From CAZAKZ01 sp964485695 (GTDB taxonomy: Bacteria > Planctomycetota > JAFGQW01): a stretch of 45,968 nucleotides of DNA. The position numbers were made by a program, and so were the translations under genes. This document shows, piece after piece, positions 1 to 11,146 of the stretch (position 1 is the stretch's first letter; each line of letters begins with the position of its first letter). The notes beneath the pieces were generated by a model that worked only from the letters and a program-made list of their open reading frames with translations, had not been told where the DNA came from and did no database searches. Location: assembly GCA_964485695.1 (NCBI GenBank), contig CAZAKZ010000030.1, positions 1-45,968 on the forward strand, written 5' to 3'.

Positions 1-2
1 TT

Positions 3-21
3 GCGTATTCACCGAATACGC
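3..21. other. Short perfect hairpin at window edge
   Basis: An 8-base perfect inverted repeat (GCGTATTC and GAATACGC) with a 3-base loop lies about 100 bases past the pilC stop codon. It has no adjacent T-tract in the visible sequence, so a terminator cannot be claimed; an operator or mRNA 3' hairpin is possible. Confidence 0.35.
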
Positions 22-123
22 GGTAGTCGTCGCGCCTTGCCTGTGCCGCTGATAGACCCCGACGCGACGGCTACGAATCATGACCGACCATTTGGCAGCC
101 TGTGGACAAACTGGCTGCTACCC

Positions 124-1269
124 TTACCCGGCCCCCTCTCCCAGCTTTTTAATGATCTCCAGAAGCGGCAGAAACACCGCGAACAGGATGAATCCCACGA
201 TGCCGCCCACCATGATGATCAGGAGGGGTTCCAGAAGTCGGACAAGACTGGCCACCTCGATATCCACCTCGTACTCGTAGGTGTCCGCTATCCGAAGCAG
301 CATGCGGTCCAGTTCACCCGTCTCCTCGCCCACGGCCACCATGTTGACGACCATGTCGTCGAACTGCCTCGTCTCGCCCATGGGCTCGGCGATCCCCTCT
401 CCTTCCTTGACCGCGTTTCGCACCCTGTCGAGGGCGTCCTCGATGACCCGGTTGCCCACGCTGTTCCGGGTGATCTCGAGGCCATCCAGGAGCGGGACGC
501 CGCTGTTGATCAGGGTGCCCAGGGTACGGGCGATGCGGGCAATCTTGTTCTTTCGATTGATGAGCCCGATCCTCGGTACTTTCAGACCATACCGATCCGT
601 TATTTCCTGGCCCTTCGGGGACCGGCGGATCATCTTGAAGACGAGGTAGAGCAACACGGGAATCAGGAGCACCACGAACCAGTACGACTGCAGGAAGTTG
701 CTCACGCTCAGCAGGATCTGGGTGATCTTGGGCAGCTCGTCGGTTCCCAGATCCTTGAAGATCTTCTCGAACTGGGGCACCACCACTGTGGTGATGAAGA
801 AGATGACTCCCAGGGCGAAGACGATGACGAAGATGGGATACGTCAGGGCGCCCTTCACCTGGGTCCGAAGCTTCTCGGACTTCTCCTTGAAGTCGGCCAA
901 CCGCCGGAGCACCCTGTCGAGCATTCCCCCCACCTCACCGGCCCGGACCATCTGGACAAAGAGGTTGTCGAAGGCTCCCGGGTGCTTGGCCATGGCCTCG
1001 CTGAGGCTGGCCCCGCCCTCCACGTCTTCGGCCACGGCTCCGGCCACGGCCTTCATGGCACCGGGAGGGAGCTGGCCTTCCAGGATTTTCAAGCTCCGGA
1101 CAATGGGCAGCCCGGCCTCCTGAAGGGTGGCGAGCTGGGTGGTGAACCGGGTGATGACCTTGGCGGAGATGCGGCCGCCCACCCTTCCCGTCTTCCTTTC
1201 CTTGGGCTTGGCGGCCAGGGGATCAAAGTACTTCTGTTGGGTTTTCTTCTTTGTCGCGACTTTGGCCAT
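124..1269 (-). CDS. pilC: Type IV pilus inner-membrane platform protein PilC (GspF family)
   Basis: This 381-residue protein is the polytopic platform on which the PilB and PilT motors act to extend and retract pilin filaments. Two T2SSF repeats are visible, about residues 38-160 and 240-365. Hydrophobic segments lie near 143-168, 196-214 and 345-373, which is the family topology. The N-terminus is Lys-rich and cytoplasmic. The length is slightly below the usual 400 or so. It is the last gene of the pilus set, 221 bases after the second pilB; that gap holds a tandem repeat and a possible promoter, so it may also be transcribed on its own. Type II secretion GspF is the alternative, but the neighbouring PilT favours a pilus role. 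Confidence 0.93.
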   Translation of the reverse strand: MAKVATKKKTQQKYFDPLAAKPKERKTGRVGGRISAKVITRFTTQLATLQEAGLPIVRSLKILEGQLPPGAMKAVAGAVAEDVEGGASLSEAMAKHPGAFDNLFVQMVRAGEVGGMLDRVLRRLADFKEKSEKLRTQVKGALTYPIFVIVFALGVIFFITTVVVPQFEKIFKDLGTDELPKITQILLSVSNFLQSYWFVVLLIPVLLYLVFKMIRRSPKGQEITDRYGLKVPRIGLINRKNKIARIARTLGTLINSGVPLLDGLEITRNSVGNRVIEDALDRVRNAVKEGEGIAEPMGETRQFDDMVVNMVAVGEETGELDRMLLRIADTYEYEVDIEVASLVRLLEPLLIIMVGGIVGFILFAVFLPLLEIIKKLGEGAG

Positions 1270-1341
1270 GGTCCTGTTCCTGGGCTGCGTCCGGTCTCCC
1301 GGAGCCTCCCCTCCTTCCCGTCCGATCCGAAAAATGCGGCG

Positions 1342-1412
1342 GGGACGGCCCCGTCCAGTTCATACCCTTATATAGTAACCCAATGACGGACACCCGTCAT
1401 GCAGCACTCCCT
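1342..1412 (-). promoter_or_regulatory. Possible pilC promoter with inverted repeat
   Basis: On the minus strand a perfect 7-base inverted repeat with a 4-base loop (ATGACGG, 1383-1400) precedes TACTATATAA. ATGACG could act as -35 and TACTAT as -10 with 17 bases between, which would place the inverted repeat across the -35 and spacer like an operator. The hexamer match is only partial, so this is a suggestion. Confidence 0.28.
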
Positions 1413-1464
1413 GTGCACTATTCCCTGTACACGAATCCCTGTACACGAATCCCTGTGCACGAAA
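1409..1464. repeat. 14-bp tandem repeat, 4 copies
   Basis: Four head-to-tail copies of a 14-base unit (CCCTGTACACGAAT, with one to four changes in the outer copies) fill part of the non-coding gap between pilB and pilC. The unit length is not a multiple of three, in keeping with a non-coding position. Confidence 0.9.
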
Positions 1465-1490
1465 TCTTGTGTATGGGGCAAACCGGGGCT

Positions 1491-3200
1491 CTATTCCTCG
1501 GCCAGGGTGGCCCGGATCACCTCCTCCACCGAGGTCACTCCGTCGTAAATGGCCAGCAAGCCAGAATCCCGCAGGGTACGCATCCCCTCCTCCAGAGCCA
1601 CCTCCCGGATCCGGTCGGAGCTGACCTGCTCCGCGATCATCTGGCGCATCCGCTCGCTCACCAGGAGAATCTCGAAGATGGCCCGGCGGCCTCGGTATCC
1701 CGTGTGGTGACACGTCTCGCACCCCTTCCCGTAGCGGAATGTCCGTCCCACCACCTCCCTCGGGGTGAGGCTCAATTCCGCGAGGACCTCCGGGTCCGGC
1801 GTGTACTCCGTGGAACACTCCGGACAGATGCGCCGCACCAGACGCTGGGCGATGATGGCCTCGAGGGTGGCGGCCAGGAGGAACGACTCCACGCCGATGT
1901 CCACCATGCGGGTGATGGCGCTGGGCGCGTCGTTGGTGTGGAGGGTGGAGAACACCACGTGGCCGGTGAGGGAGGCCTCCACCGCCATGCGCGCCGTCTC
2001 ATCGTCCCGGATCTCCCCCACCAGGATCTTGTCGGGATCCTGACGCAGGATGGATCGCAGGCACTTGGCGTAGGTGAGATCGATGTCCTCGTTGATCTGG
2101 ACCTGGATGATGCCTTCCAGGTCGTACTCCACCGGATCCTCTGTGGTGATGATCTTGATCCCGATGTCATTGGCCTCGTTCAGGGCCGAGTAGAGGGTGG
2201 TGGTCTTCCCGCAGCCTGTGGGACCCGTCACCAGGATGATACCGTGGGGCCGGTCGATGAGAGCCCGGATCGACCTCAGCTCGGCCTCGCGCAGGCCGAT
2301 CTTCTCCAGATCGAGGCTCACCACGCTCCGGTCGAGGATCCGCATGACGCAGCTCTCGCCGAACAGCGTCGGCAGGGTGGACACGCGGATGTCCACGGGC
2401 CGGCCGCTGATCACCAGCTCGATGCGACCGTCCTGGGGAATCCGGGTCTCGGCGATGTCCAGGTCCGCCATGACCTTGATGCGGCTGATGAGGGCCTCGG
2501 CCAGGTGCCGGGGAGGGGATTCCAGCTCGTAGAGCACCCCATCGATGCGATACCGGATCTTGAATTCTTCCTCGAAGGGCTCGAGGTGAATATCGCTCGC
2601 AATGTCCCGGATGGCCTGGTAGAGGACGTAGTTCAGGAGTTTCACCACGGGTGGAGACTTGGCCATGGCCTCGGCGTCGGCCAGGTCCATCTGTCCGATC
2701 TTCCCGATGCCGGCAATCTCTTCGGTCTCGGACTCCTTCACCACCCGCTCCATGCTGCTCAGGGCTTCCGGGTAGTATTTCTTTAGGGCGGCCTCCACCT
2801 CTTCCGAGGGCGCCACCGCACCTCTTACCTCCTGGTTGAGGAGGAACTTCAGGTCATCCAGCACGCCGATATTCATGGGATCGGCCATGGCCACCACCAG
2901 AGCGCCCTCGGACTCCCGGACCGGAACCACCCGAAAGACGTTGGCGGTCGAGGAGTCGATCTTCGAGAGGACGGAAGCCTGGAGGGTGAGGCCCGCCAGG
3001 TGGACGACCTCCATGCCCGCCTGGGCGCCGAGGGCGACCATGAGCTGGTCCTGGTTGATGGCGTCCAGCCTCACCAGGATCTCACCCAGGGGGCCCCCTT
3101 CGGTGCGCTGGACGTGGAGGGCCTCCTGGATCTGGCCCTCGTTCACCAGTCCCATGTCCTTCAGGATCTGCCCCAGTAGATTGCGGCGCGGCGCTGCCAA
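1491..3200 (-). CDS. pilB: Second PilB/GspE-type assembly ATPase
   Basis: A 569-residue cytoplasmic hexameric ATPase of the secretion/pilus extension family. The N-terminal GspE-N (MshEN-like) domain spans about residues 1-145. Walker A is GPTGCGKT at 326-333 (Lys332), and Walker B is GEIRD at 395-399. A zinc tetracysteine motif uses Cys459, Cys462, Cys494 and Cys497. The start is TTG, supported by GGGGAG seven bases upstream. It lies between pilT and pilC, so it belongs with the pilus motors. It is a paralogue of the ATPase at 4443-6137. Which of the two drives pilin polymerisation, and whether the other serves a type II-like system, cannot be read from the sequence. Confidence 0.9.
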   Translation of the reverse strand: MAAPRRNLLGQILKDMGLVNEGQIQEALHVQRTEGGPLGEILVRLDAINQDQLMVALGAQAGMEVVHLAGLTLQASVLSKIDSSTANVFRVVPVRESEGALVVAMADPMNIGVLDDLKFLLNQEVRGAVAPSEEVEAALKKYYPEALSSMERVVKESETEEIAGIGKIGQMDLADAEAMAKSPPVVKLLNYVLYQAIRDIASDIHLEPFEEEFKIRYRIDGVLYELESPPRHLAEALISRIKVMADLDIAETRIPQDGRIELVISGRPVDIRVSTLPTLFGESCVMRILDRSVVSLDLEKIGLREAELRSIRALIDRPHGIILVTGPTGCGKTTTLYSALNEANDIGIKIITTEDPVEYDLEGIIQVQINEDIDLTYAKCLRSILRQDPDKILVGEIRDDETARMAVEASLTGHVVFSTLHTNDAPSAITRMVDIGVESFLLAATLEAIIAQRLVRRICPECSTEYTPDPEVLAELSLTPREVVGRTFRYGKGCETCHHTGYRGRRAIFEILLVSERMRQMIAEQVSSDRIREVALEEGMRTLRDSGLLAIYDGVTSVEEVIRATLAEE

Positions 3201-3300
3201 CGATCTGCTCCCCTCAAAGCGAACTCACGTGGACCCGGAAGGACCCGTGGCCAAGCGGCCGCCTCCCGGGCTGGAAGGGGATTCGAGTTTTCACGACTCG

Positions 3301-4362
3301 CTACTCCCTCCCCATCTTGATACGGATATCCTTGGGATTCTGGGCCTTCAGGAACATCTGTTCCTCGTTGATGCGGCCCTCCTTGAAGAGAAAGTGCAGG
3401 TGATCGTCCAGAAGCTGCATGCCCAGGTTCTTGGACGTCTGGATGGACGAGAAGATCTTGAAGGTCTCGTTCTTCCGGATGTGGTTCTCGATGGCGGAGG
3501 TCATGATCATGAGCTCGAAGGCGGCGATGAGGCCGGGGGTGTCCGACCGCGGCATGATGACCTGACTCAGCACGGCGATGAGGCTGACGCTCAGCTGCAC
3601 CCGGATCTGCTCCTGCTGCTCCTGGGGAAAGGCATCGATGATCCGGTCCACGGTGCGGGCGGACCCGGTGGTGTGCAGGGTAGCCAGGACCAGGTGGCCG
3701 GTCTCGGCCGCGGTGATGGCGGCCATGATGGTCTCCAGGTCCCGCATCTCCCCCACCAGAATGACGTCCGGGTCCTGGCGCAGCCCCCTGCGAATCCCCT
3801 CGGCGAACGACGGCACGTCCACGTGCACCTCGCGCTGGGTGATGATGGATTTCTTGTGCTCGTGGTAGTACTCGATGGGGTCTTCGATGGTGACGATATG
3901 GTGGTCAAACTTCTCGTTGATGATATCGATCATGGTCGCCAGGGTGGTGGTCTTGCCGCTGCCGGTGGGGCCTGTGACCAGGAACAGGCCGCGGGGCCTC
4001 GTGAGCAGCTCCTGGACAGCGCCGGGCATTCCGATCTCCTCGAAGGAGAGGATCCTCGTCGGAATCAGCCTGAGCACCACACCGGTGTGGCGCTTCTGCC
4101 GGAAGGCGCTGACCCGGAACCGGCCCTTGTCTTCGTGGGCGTAGGCAAAGTCGGTGGTGCCCACCTCCTCCAGCTCCTTGCGGTTGCGCTCGGGAATGAT
4201 CTGGCTCAGGAGCTCTTCGGTGTCTTCGGGTGTCAGGGAGGGGCGGTTGACGTTGTGAAGGCTGCCGTGCAGGCGGATCACCGGGGGCCGACCCACGGCG
4301 AGGTGAATGTCCGAGGCGTTCTTCTCCACCACCAGATCGAGCAGAGGAATGATATCCGGCAC
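3301..4362 (-). CDS. pilT: Twitching motility retraction ATPase PilT
   Basis: A 353-residue retraction motor that depolymerises type IV pili. Walker A GPTGSGKT ends near residue 138 (Lys137) and the acidic Walker B is GEMRD (Glu205). It lacks the long N-terminal domain and the zinc motif of PilB, and its length is typical of PilT. The region matching the usual AIRNLIRE retraction motif reads AIENHIRKNETFKI here, so PilU or a variant PilT is possible. The start is GTG with AAGGA eight bases upstream. It lies between the two pilB genes, and the pilB-pilT gap is 80 bases. Confidence 0.92.
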   Translation of the reverse strand: MPDIIPLLDLVVEKNASDIHLAVGRPPVIRLHGSLHNVNRPSLTPEDTEELLSQIIPERNRKELEEVGTTDFAYAHEDKGRFRVSAFRQKRHTGVVLRLIPTRILSFEEIGMPGAVQELLTRPRGLFLVTGPTGSGKTTTLATMIDIINEKFDHHIVTIEDPIEYYHEHKKSIITQREVHVDVPSFAEGIRRGLRQDPDVILVGEMRDLETIMAAITAAETGHLVLATLHTTGSARTVDRIIDAFPQEQQEQIRVQLSVSLIAVLSQVIMPRSDTPGLIAAFELMIMTSAIENHIRKNETFKIFSSIQTSKNLGMQLLDDHLHFLFKEGRINEEQMFLKAQNPKDIRIKMGRE

Positions 4363-4442
4363 AGGGTTCTTCCTTCCCGGATCAGATCCTGATCCTGTCC
4401 CTGACGCTGTTTACAATTCGATGATCACGGCACTCGCACCCC

Positions 4443-6137
4443 TCAAACCAGCATCTCCTCGCCGAAGCTCACCCGGAGTACCTCTTCCAGGCTGGTGACG
4501 CCGGCCAGGGCCTTGCGGATGCCGTCCCGGACCAGGGTGACCATGCCGCCGGAGAGGACGGCGGCCTCCCGGAGCCGGGATGTGGAAGCTGACTTGAACG
4601 TGAGATTTCTGAGCTCGGAGTTCATCTCCACGAGTTCGAAGATGCCCTGGCGCCCCTGGTACCCGGTCATTTCACAGGCCTTGCAGCCCACGGGGCGGTA
4701 GAGGGTTACCCCTTCCACATCCTCGCCGGTCAATCCCACGGCCCGGAGCTCGCTCTGGGCCGGCTCAAAGGGCGCCTTGCACGCATTGCACAGCTTCCGG
4801 ATGAGGCGCTGGGCCATGACGGCCTGGATGCTGGAGGCGACGAGGAATGGTTTCACACCCATGTCCACGAGGCGCGTGATGGCGCTCGGGGCGTCGTTGG
4901 TGTGAAGCGTGCTGAACACCAGGTGTCCCGTCAAGGCCGCCTGGATGGCGATCTCGGCCGTCTCCAGATCCCGGATCTCCCCCACCAGGATGATGTTGGG
5001 TGCCTGCCTCAACATGGCCCGGAGGATGCGTGCGAAGGTCATGCCGATGCGGGCCTGGACCTCGGCCTGGTTGACGCCCAGGAGGTGGTACTCCACCGGA
5101 TTCTCGGCGGTGATGATCTTCACGTCGGGCCGGTTCAACTCCTTGAGGGCTGCATAGAGCGTGGTGGTCTTGCCGCTCCCCGTGGGGCCGGTGACCAGAA
5201 AGATGCCGTTGGGCCGTTTGATGATGCGGTTGAACCGCTTGCTGTCGTCGGGATGGAAGCCCAGGACGTCCAGGCTCACGAGGCCGGTCTCCTTGTCCAG
5301 GAGACGCATCACGATGCTCTCCCCGTACGTGGAGGGCAGCGCCGATACCCGGACGTCGATGGGCCGATTCAGAAGATCGACGTTGATGCGGCCGTCCTGG
5401 GGCTGGCGCTTCTCGGCGATATCCATGCCGGCCATGATCTTGAGGCGACTCAACACCGGCCCTTGCAGGTGCTTGGGGTAGCTGGCCACTTCCCGGCAGA
5501 CACCGTCGATGCGATATCGGATGCGGAGGCGCTGCTCGAAGGCTTCCACGTGGATGTCCGAGGCGCGCTGCTTGAGAGCCTCCTCCATGACCTGGGTGAC
5601 CAGCCGGATGATGGGAGCTTCGTCGTCATCCCCCTCGCCGGGAAGCTCCTCCTCGGCCAGGACCGCCCGGCGGGCCTCCCCGGTGGATTTCGATCCGCTC
5701 TGGATGCCGTAGTAATCCTCGAGGGCCTCCTCGAGGGCCGAGGGCGTGGCCAGAGCGCACCGCACCTCACGGCCGAGCAGGAACGCGAGATTGTCCACGT
5801 TCATGGTGTCCACGGGGTCGCCGATGGCGATGAACAGCACCTGTCCCGACAGCTTGATGGGCAACACCCGGAATTCCTCGGCCACTTTCCGGTCCATGGC
5901 CTCCAGGACGGGATCGGGAATCCGTCCCTTCTTCAGGTCCACGTATTGCAGACCCGCCTGCCGGGCCAGGGCCCGGGTCAGGCGGGATTCGTCCACCAGG
6001 CCCAGCGCCACCAGGGCTTCTCCAAAACGCACCTTGTGCTCGTACTGATACCGGAGCGCCTGCTCCACAGCAGCCTCGTCGATGAGGCCCTCCTGTTTGA
6101 GCATGTCGCCGAGCTTCATGCGGCCGGAAGAGGACAT
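4443..6137 (-). CDS. pilB: Type IV pilus extension ATPase PilB
   Basis: A 564-residue hexameric ATPase driving pilus assembly at the cytoplasmic face. The GspE-N domain (about 1-145) is followed by the motor domain with GPTGSGKT (Lys323), GEIRD (Glu387) and tetracysteine Cys450, Cys453, Cys485, Cys488. The family's usual RQDPD stretch before Walker B reads RQAPN at 377-381, losing an acidic residue while keeping the catalytic Glu. The ATG at 6137 is annotated; a GTG two codons upstream (6143) has a better-spaced AAGGG and may be the true start. It is the first gene of the pilus motor set. Confidence 0.9.
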   Translation of the reverse strand: MSSSGRMKLGDMLKQEGLIDEAAVEQALRYQYEHKVRFGEALVALGLVDESRLTRALARQAGLQYVDLKKGRIPDPVLEAMDRKVAEEFRVLPIKLSGQVLFIAIGDPVDTMNVDNLAFLLGREVRCALATPSALEEALEDYYGIQSGSKSTGEARRAVLAEEELPGEGDDDEAPIIRLVTQVMEEALKQRASDIHVEAFEQRLRIRYRIDGVCREVASYPKHLQGPVLSRLKIMAGMDIAEKRQPQDGRINVDLLNRPIDVRVSALPSTYGESIVMRLLDKETGLVSLDVLGFHPDDSKRFNRIIKRPNGIFLVTGPTGSGKTTTLYAALKELNRPDVKIITAENPVEYHLLGVNQAEVQARIGMTFARILRAMLRQAPNIILVGEIRDLETAEIAIQAALTGHLVFSTLHTNDAPSAITRLVDMGVKPFLVASSIQAVMAQRLIRKLCNACKAPFEPAQSELRAVGLTGEDVEGVTLYRPVGCKACEMTGYQGRQGIFELVEMNSELRNLTFKSASTSRLREAAVLSGGMVTLVRDGIRKALAGVTSLEEVLRVSFGEEMLV

Positions 6138-6420
6138 GGACACCGGGTTTTCCCTTCTTTCTTGTGCTGGCTCAGCCTTGCACGGATGCGATAGCGTAGG
6201 AAGGAACCCACGTGGGGTCAAGAAATTAGCGAGGGATAGTTACCGCGGAAGCAGCCCGAATTCCCTTTCCGCGGCAGGCCCCGGGGATCCGTGGAGGAAG
6301 GGAGGAAAGGACGTTTTCCTGGATTGTCACCAGTGCTATACCTTCGGGAAACAAATCGAGTAATTCCTTGAGCATTAACGGTTTACTTTCTGTCTTTCTT
6401 ACAAGATCCAGGAGCATTCG

Positions 6421-7103
6421 TTGCGGTCTTTTCTGCGATTATCCTGCCTTTTAACGGCCGTTAGCTTGTCCGGGGGATGCGTGCTGTGCAAGGTGTTCTG
6501 CCCGGCTCCTCCCCCCCTGCTCAGCGATCTGAACTGGGCGACACCCGAGGCGGCCGTGGACACCTACCGGAAGGCGTTCAAGGCCGAGAACGGGGACTAC
6601 GAGTTCCTGTGTCTCTCCCGAAAGCTGCTGGACAAGTACGGCATCGGGATCACGGAATACACTCTGGGCCGAGACCGATTTCTCGAGGAAAACCGCGCCC
6701 TGAAGGACCACTTTCTGGAGGCCGAGGTGAAAGGGGTCCGGGCCGTGCCCGGTGCGAAGCCGCCCCAGGTGGTGGTACGACTCCAGAGGGGGGAGCACCA
6801 CGTGGATTTCCTCCTCGTGAACGAGCCCATCCTCTGGGTGCATGCCGTGGAGGACGGGGACGCCCTCACCCTGGGCATGGAGCTGGAATCCCTCGCCTCG
6901 GTGATCCGGGTCGAAGGAAATTGGATCCGCATCGTGGATCTACCCGCGGCGGAGGCCGCGCTTCCGCTTCCGGAAGACATACATGAGGTGCGTCTGACCG
7001 ATCGCTGGCGCCTCCTCGACATCGTCGGTCGAAGCGCATCTCTGGATACGTATTTCAAGCAATCCAAACACGTTCAGAAGGCCCCAGTACAGGCGAAAGA
7101 ACA

Positions 7104-7107
<4 letters not shown>
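6421..7107 (+). CDS. Small predicted lipoprotein, function unknown
   Basis: A 228-residue protein with an N-terminal lipoprotein signal: a hydrophobic stretch ending in LSGGC puts the lipidated Cys at residue 20. The start is TTG with AGGAG six bases upstream, an excellent ribosome site. The mature part is mixed charged and hydrophobic with no domain I recognise; size and fold suggest a small alpha/beta periplasmic domain, but that is a guess. Its stop overlaps the ppdK start by four bases (ATGA), so the two genes are co-transcribed and probably translationally coupled, although no functional link is evident. Confidence 0.75.
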
Positions 7108-9728
<2,621 letters not shown>

Positions 9729-9738
9729 TGACTGGCAG

Positions 9739-10497
9739 CTATTCCTGGGCCTCGATCTGCTTTAAGATCTCCTCGGGAATGTCGAAGTCCGAGTAGGCCT
9801 GCTTCACGTCCTCATGGTCCTCCACGGCTTCCATGAGGCCCAGAATCTTGCGGGCCACGCCCGTGTCCATAATCTCGATGGTGCTGTTGGGCTCGCGGGT
9901 GATCTCGGCGGTCTGGATGGGGATTTCCTTCTCCTCGAGCGCCTTTCGCACGCTGTCGAAAGCTCCGGGATCGGCCGTGATCCGGAAGACATCCTCGATG
10001 CGCTCGAGGTCGTCCCCCCCGGCCTCCAGGACCAGGTCCAGGAGGTCATCCTCGGTGACATCCTCGACGGACACCGTGAAGGACGCCTTTTGCTCGAACT
10101 TCCAGGCCACGCTGTTCGTGGTGCCCAGATTCCCGCCCCGCTTGTTGAAGAGGGTCCTCAAGTCCGTGGCCGTCCGGTTGCGGTTGTCGGTGAGGGTCTC
10201 CACCAGGATGGCCACGCCGCCCGGGCCGTAGCCCTCGTACACAAGTTCTTCGATGGTGGCGCCGCCGCCTTCCCCGGTGCCCCGCTTGATGGCCCGCTCG
10301 ATGTTGTCCTTGGGCATGTTGGCCGACTTGGCCGCATCCACGGCGTACTTGAGGGTGAGGTTCATGGATGGATCCCCCCCTCCGGACCGGGCGGCCGAGA
10401 TGATGTTCTTGGCCAGCCTGCTGAACAGCTTCCCCCGCTTGGCATCCATGGCAGCTTTTTTGTGCTTGATCCCGGCCCAGTGGGAATGACCAGCCAT
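9739..10497 (-). CDS. yebC: YebC/PmpR (TACO1) family protein
   Basis: A 252-residue protein of the conserved YebC family, described in various bacteria as a transcriptional regulator and as a factor helping translation of difficult peptide stretches. The diagnostic start MAGHSHWAGIKHKKAAMDAK is present, along with IERAIKRGTGEGGG and YEGYGPGGVAILVE. The start at 10497 is fixed by homology and by AAAGGAAAGG just upstream. It converges on ppdK and is preceded by a 27-base palindrome at 10572-10598. Confidence 0.96.
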   Translation of the reverse strand: MAGHSHWAGIKHKKAAMDAKRGKLFSRLAKNIISAARSGGGDPSMNLTLKYAVDAAKSANMPKDNIERAIKRGTGEGGGATIEELVYEGYGPGGVAILVETLTDNRNRTATDLRTLFNKRGGNLGTTNSVAWKFEQKASFTVSVEDVTEDDLLDLVLEAGGDDLERIEDVFRITADPGAFDSVRKALEEKEIPIQTAEITREPNSTIEIMDTGVARKILGLMEAVEDHEDVKQAYSDFDIPEEILKQIEAQE

Positions 10498-10571
10498 TGC
10501 CTTTCCTTTCTTATCTATGTCCAGCCGTCGTCTTCCTGGATCACTCTTCTGATTGTAAAACAAGTTTGCTT

Positions 10572-10598
10572 TCAAGGAAATAAGCATAATTTCCTTGA
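10572..10598. promoter_or_regulatory. 27-base palindrome upstream of yebC
   Basis: A perfect 10-base inverted repeat (TCAAGGAAAT and ATTTCCTTGA) with a 7-base spacer lies 75-101 bases upstream of the yebC start. A TACAAT on the minus strand lies just downstream, so the palindrome sits where an operator would be expected. No known binding site is recognised. Confidence 0.5.
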
Positions 10599-10741
10599 TA
10601 CCAGTGTGTTAAACCGTGATCACCGGCATGTCGCGCGGAGTGCGATTACAAGGTTTCCACTCCGGTGGCTCGAGCTCACTCCTGGAGACTCTTGGGTGCA
10701 TCTCCCTAATGCACAGCCTTCAAACAAATTACAATGAATCC

Positions 10742-10967
10742 GCTTTGCCGTCGAGCTTTGGCACGGAAGTTGTTCTTGTTTGACTCCAGGAAGGGAAATT
10801 CCATCCGGAAAGACCTTCGCGCCTTGCTCTTTGAAAGACACAGTAGCGTTGGAAATCGTCGTGTTTGTGAAAGAAGAAGCAAACCCTAATAATCTGCCCT
10901 AGGAAACATTTTTCCAACGTTACTTGCTTGAACCCCGCCTTGGTTTTCCCCCGGGCGGGGTTTTTTT
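10742..10967 (+). ncRNA. Candidate small RNA gene with intrinsic terminator
   Basis: A TACAAT hexamer at 10730-10735 on the plus strand could be a -10 box, placing the 5' end near 10742; the -35 is weak. The transcript would contain a 14-base-pair stem (10842-10855 with 10911-10924, one G-U pair) closing a 55-base loop with a smaller hairpin (GTTTG with CAAAC), followed by a strong terminator. No plus-strand protein gene lies upstream or downstream that the terminator could serve. I compared it by eye with 6S RNA, tmRNA, RNase P RNA and SRP RNA and saw no conserved motif of these. The 5' end is uncertain and the family unknown. Confidence 0.45.
10931..10967 (+). terminator. Strong Rho-independent terminator
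   Basis: AACCCCGCC pairs perfectly with GGCGGGGTT around a 14-base loop, followed by a run of seven T on the plus strand. The complementary strand lacks a T-tract, so it ends a plus-strand transcript. Confidence 0.85.
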
Positions 10968-11146
10968 GTGGGTGCAGCCGGGTGGGGTGGAGTCGATAAT
11001 CGGATTCTTCATCCTGGTACGCCCCCTCCAAGGGTGGCCAGCGACTGAGAGTAGAAAGGTGGGGATGGACCTTCAGCCATCTCGATCTTGATGGATGAGA
11101 AGGACCTGAATCAATCAGGAGAAGAACACGCGATCCTGAGGCCGAC

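Larger units (their letters stand above)
10498..11146. other. 650-base gene-free region between yebC and rpsI
   Basis: No convincing protein gene lies here. The region holds a palindrome near the yebC promoter (10572-10598), several small hairpins (CCAC-TCCG-GTGG at about 10657-10668; GTGCAT and ATGCAC at 10696-10714), and a probable plus-strand RNA gene ending in an intrinsic terminator (about 10742-10967). The remainder up to rpsI has no clear rpsI terminator on the minus strand. Confidence 0.6.

Noticed and set aside
92..115. GCAGCC/GGCTGC stem as a pilC terminator
   Set aside because: Six-base stem with a 12-base loop and no T-tract on the minus strand.
1..1386. Long plus-strand open frame opposite pilC
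   Set aside because: It mirrors pilC codons, is His/Gly/Leu-rich without domains, and lacks a proper start; GC-rich genes often leave such antisense frames. The same applies to the long plus-strand frames opposite both pilB genes, pilT and murB/murC.
6226..6417. 63-codon minus-strand frame upstream of pilB
   Set aside because: Plausible-looking first residues but no ribosome site, and it fills the divergent control region between pilB and the lipoprotein gene.
10742..10967. Assignment of the candidate RNA to 6S, tmRNA, RNase P or SRP RNA
   Set aside because: None of the conserved motifs I know for these RNAs could be found; only an unassigned structured RNA is supported.
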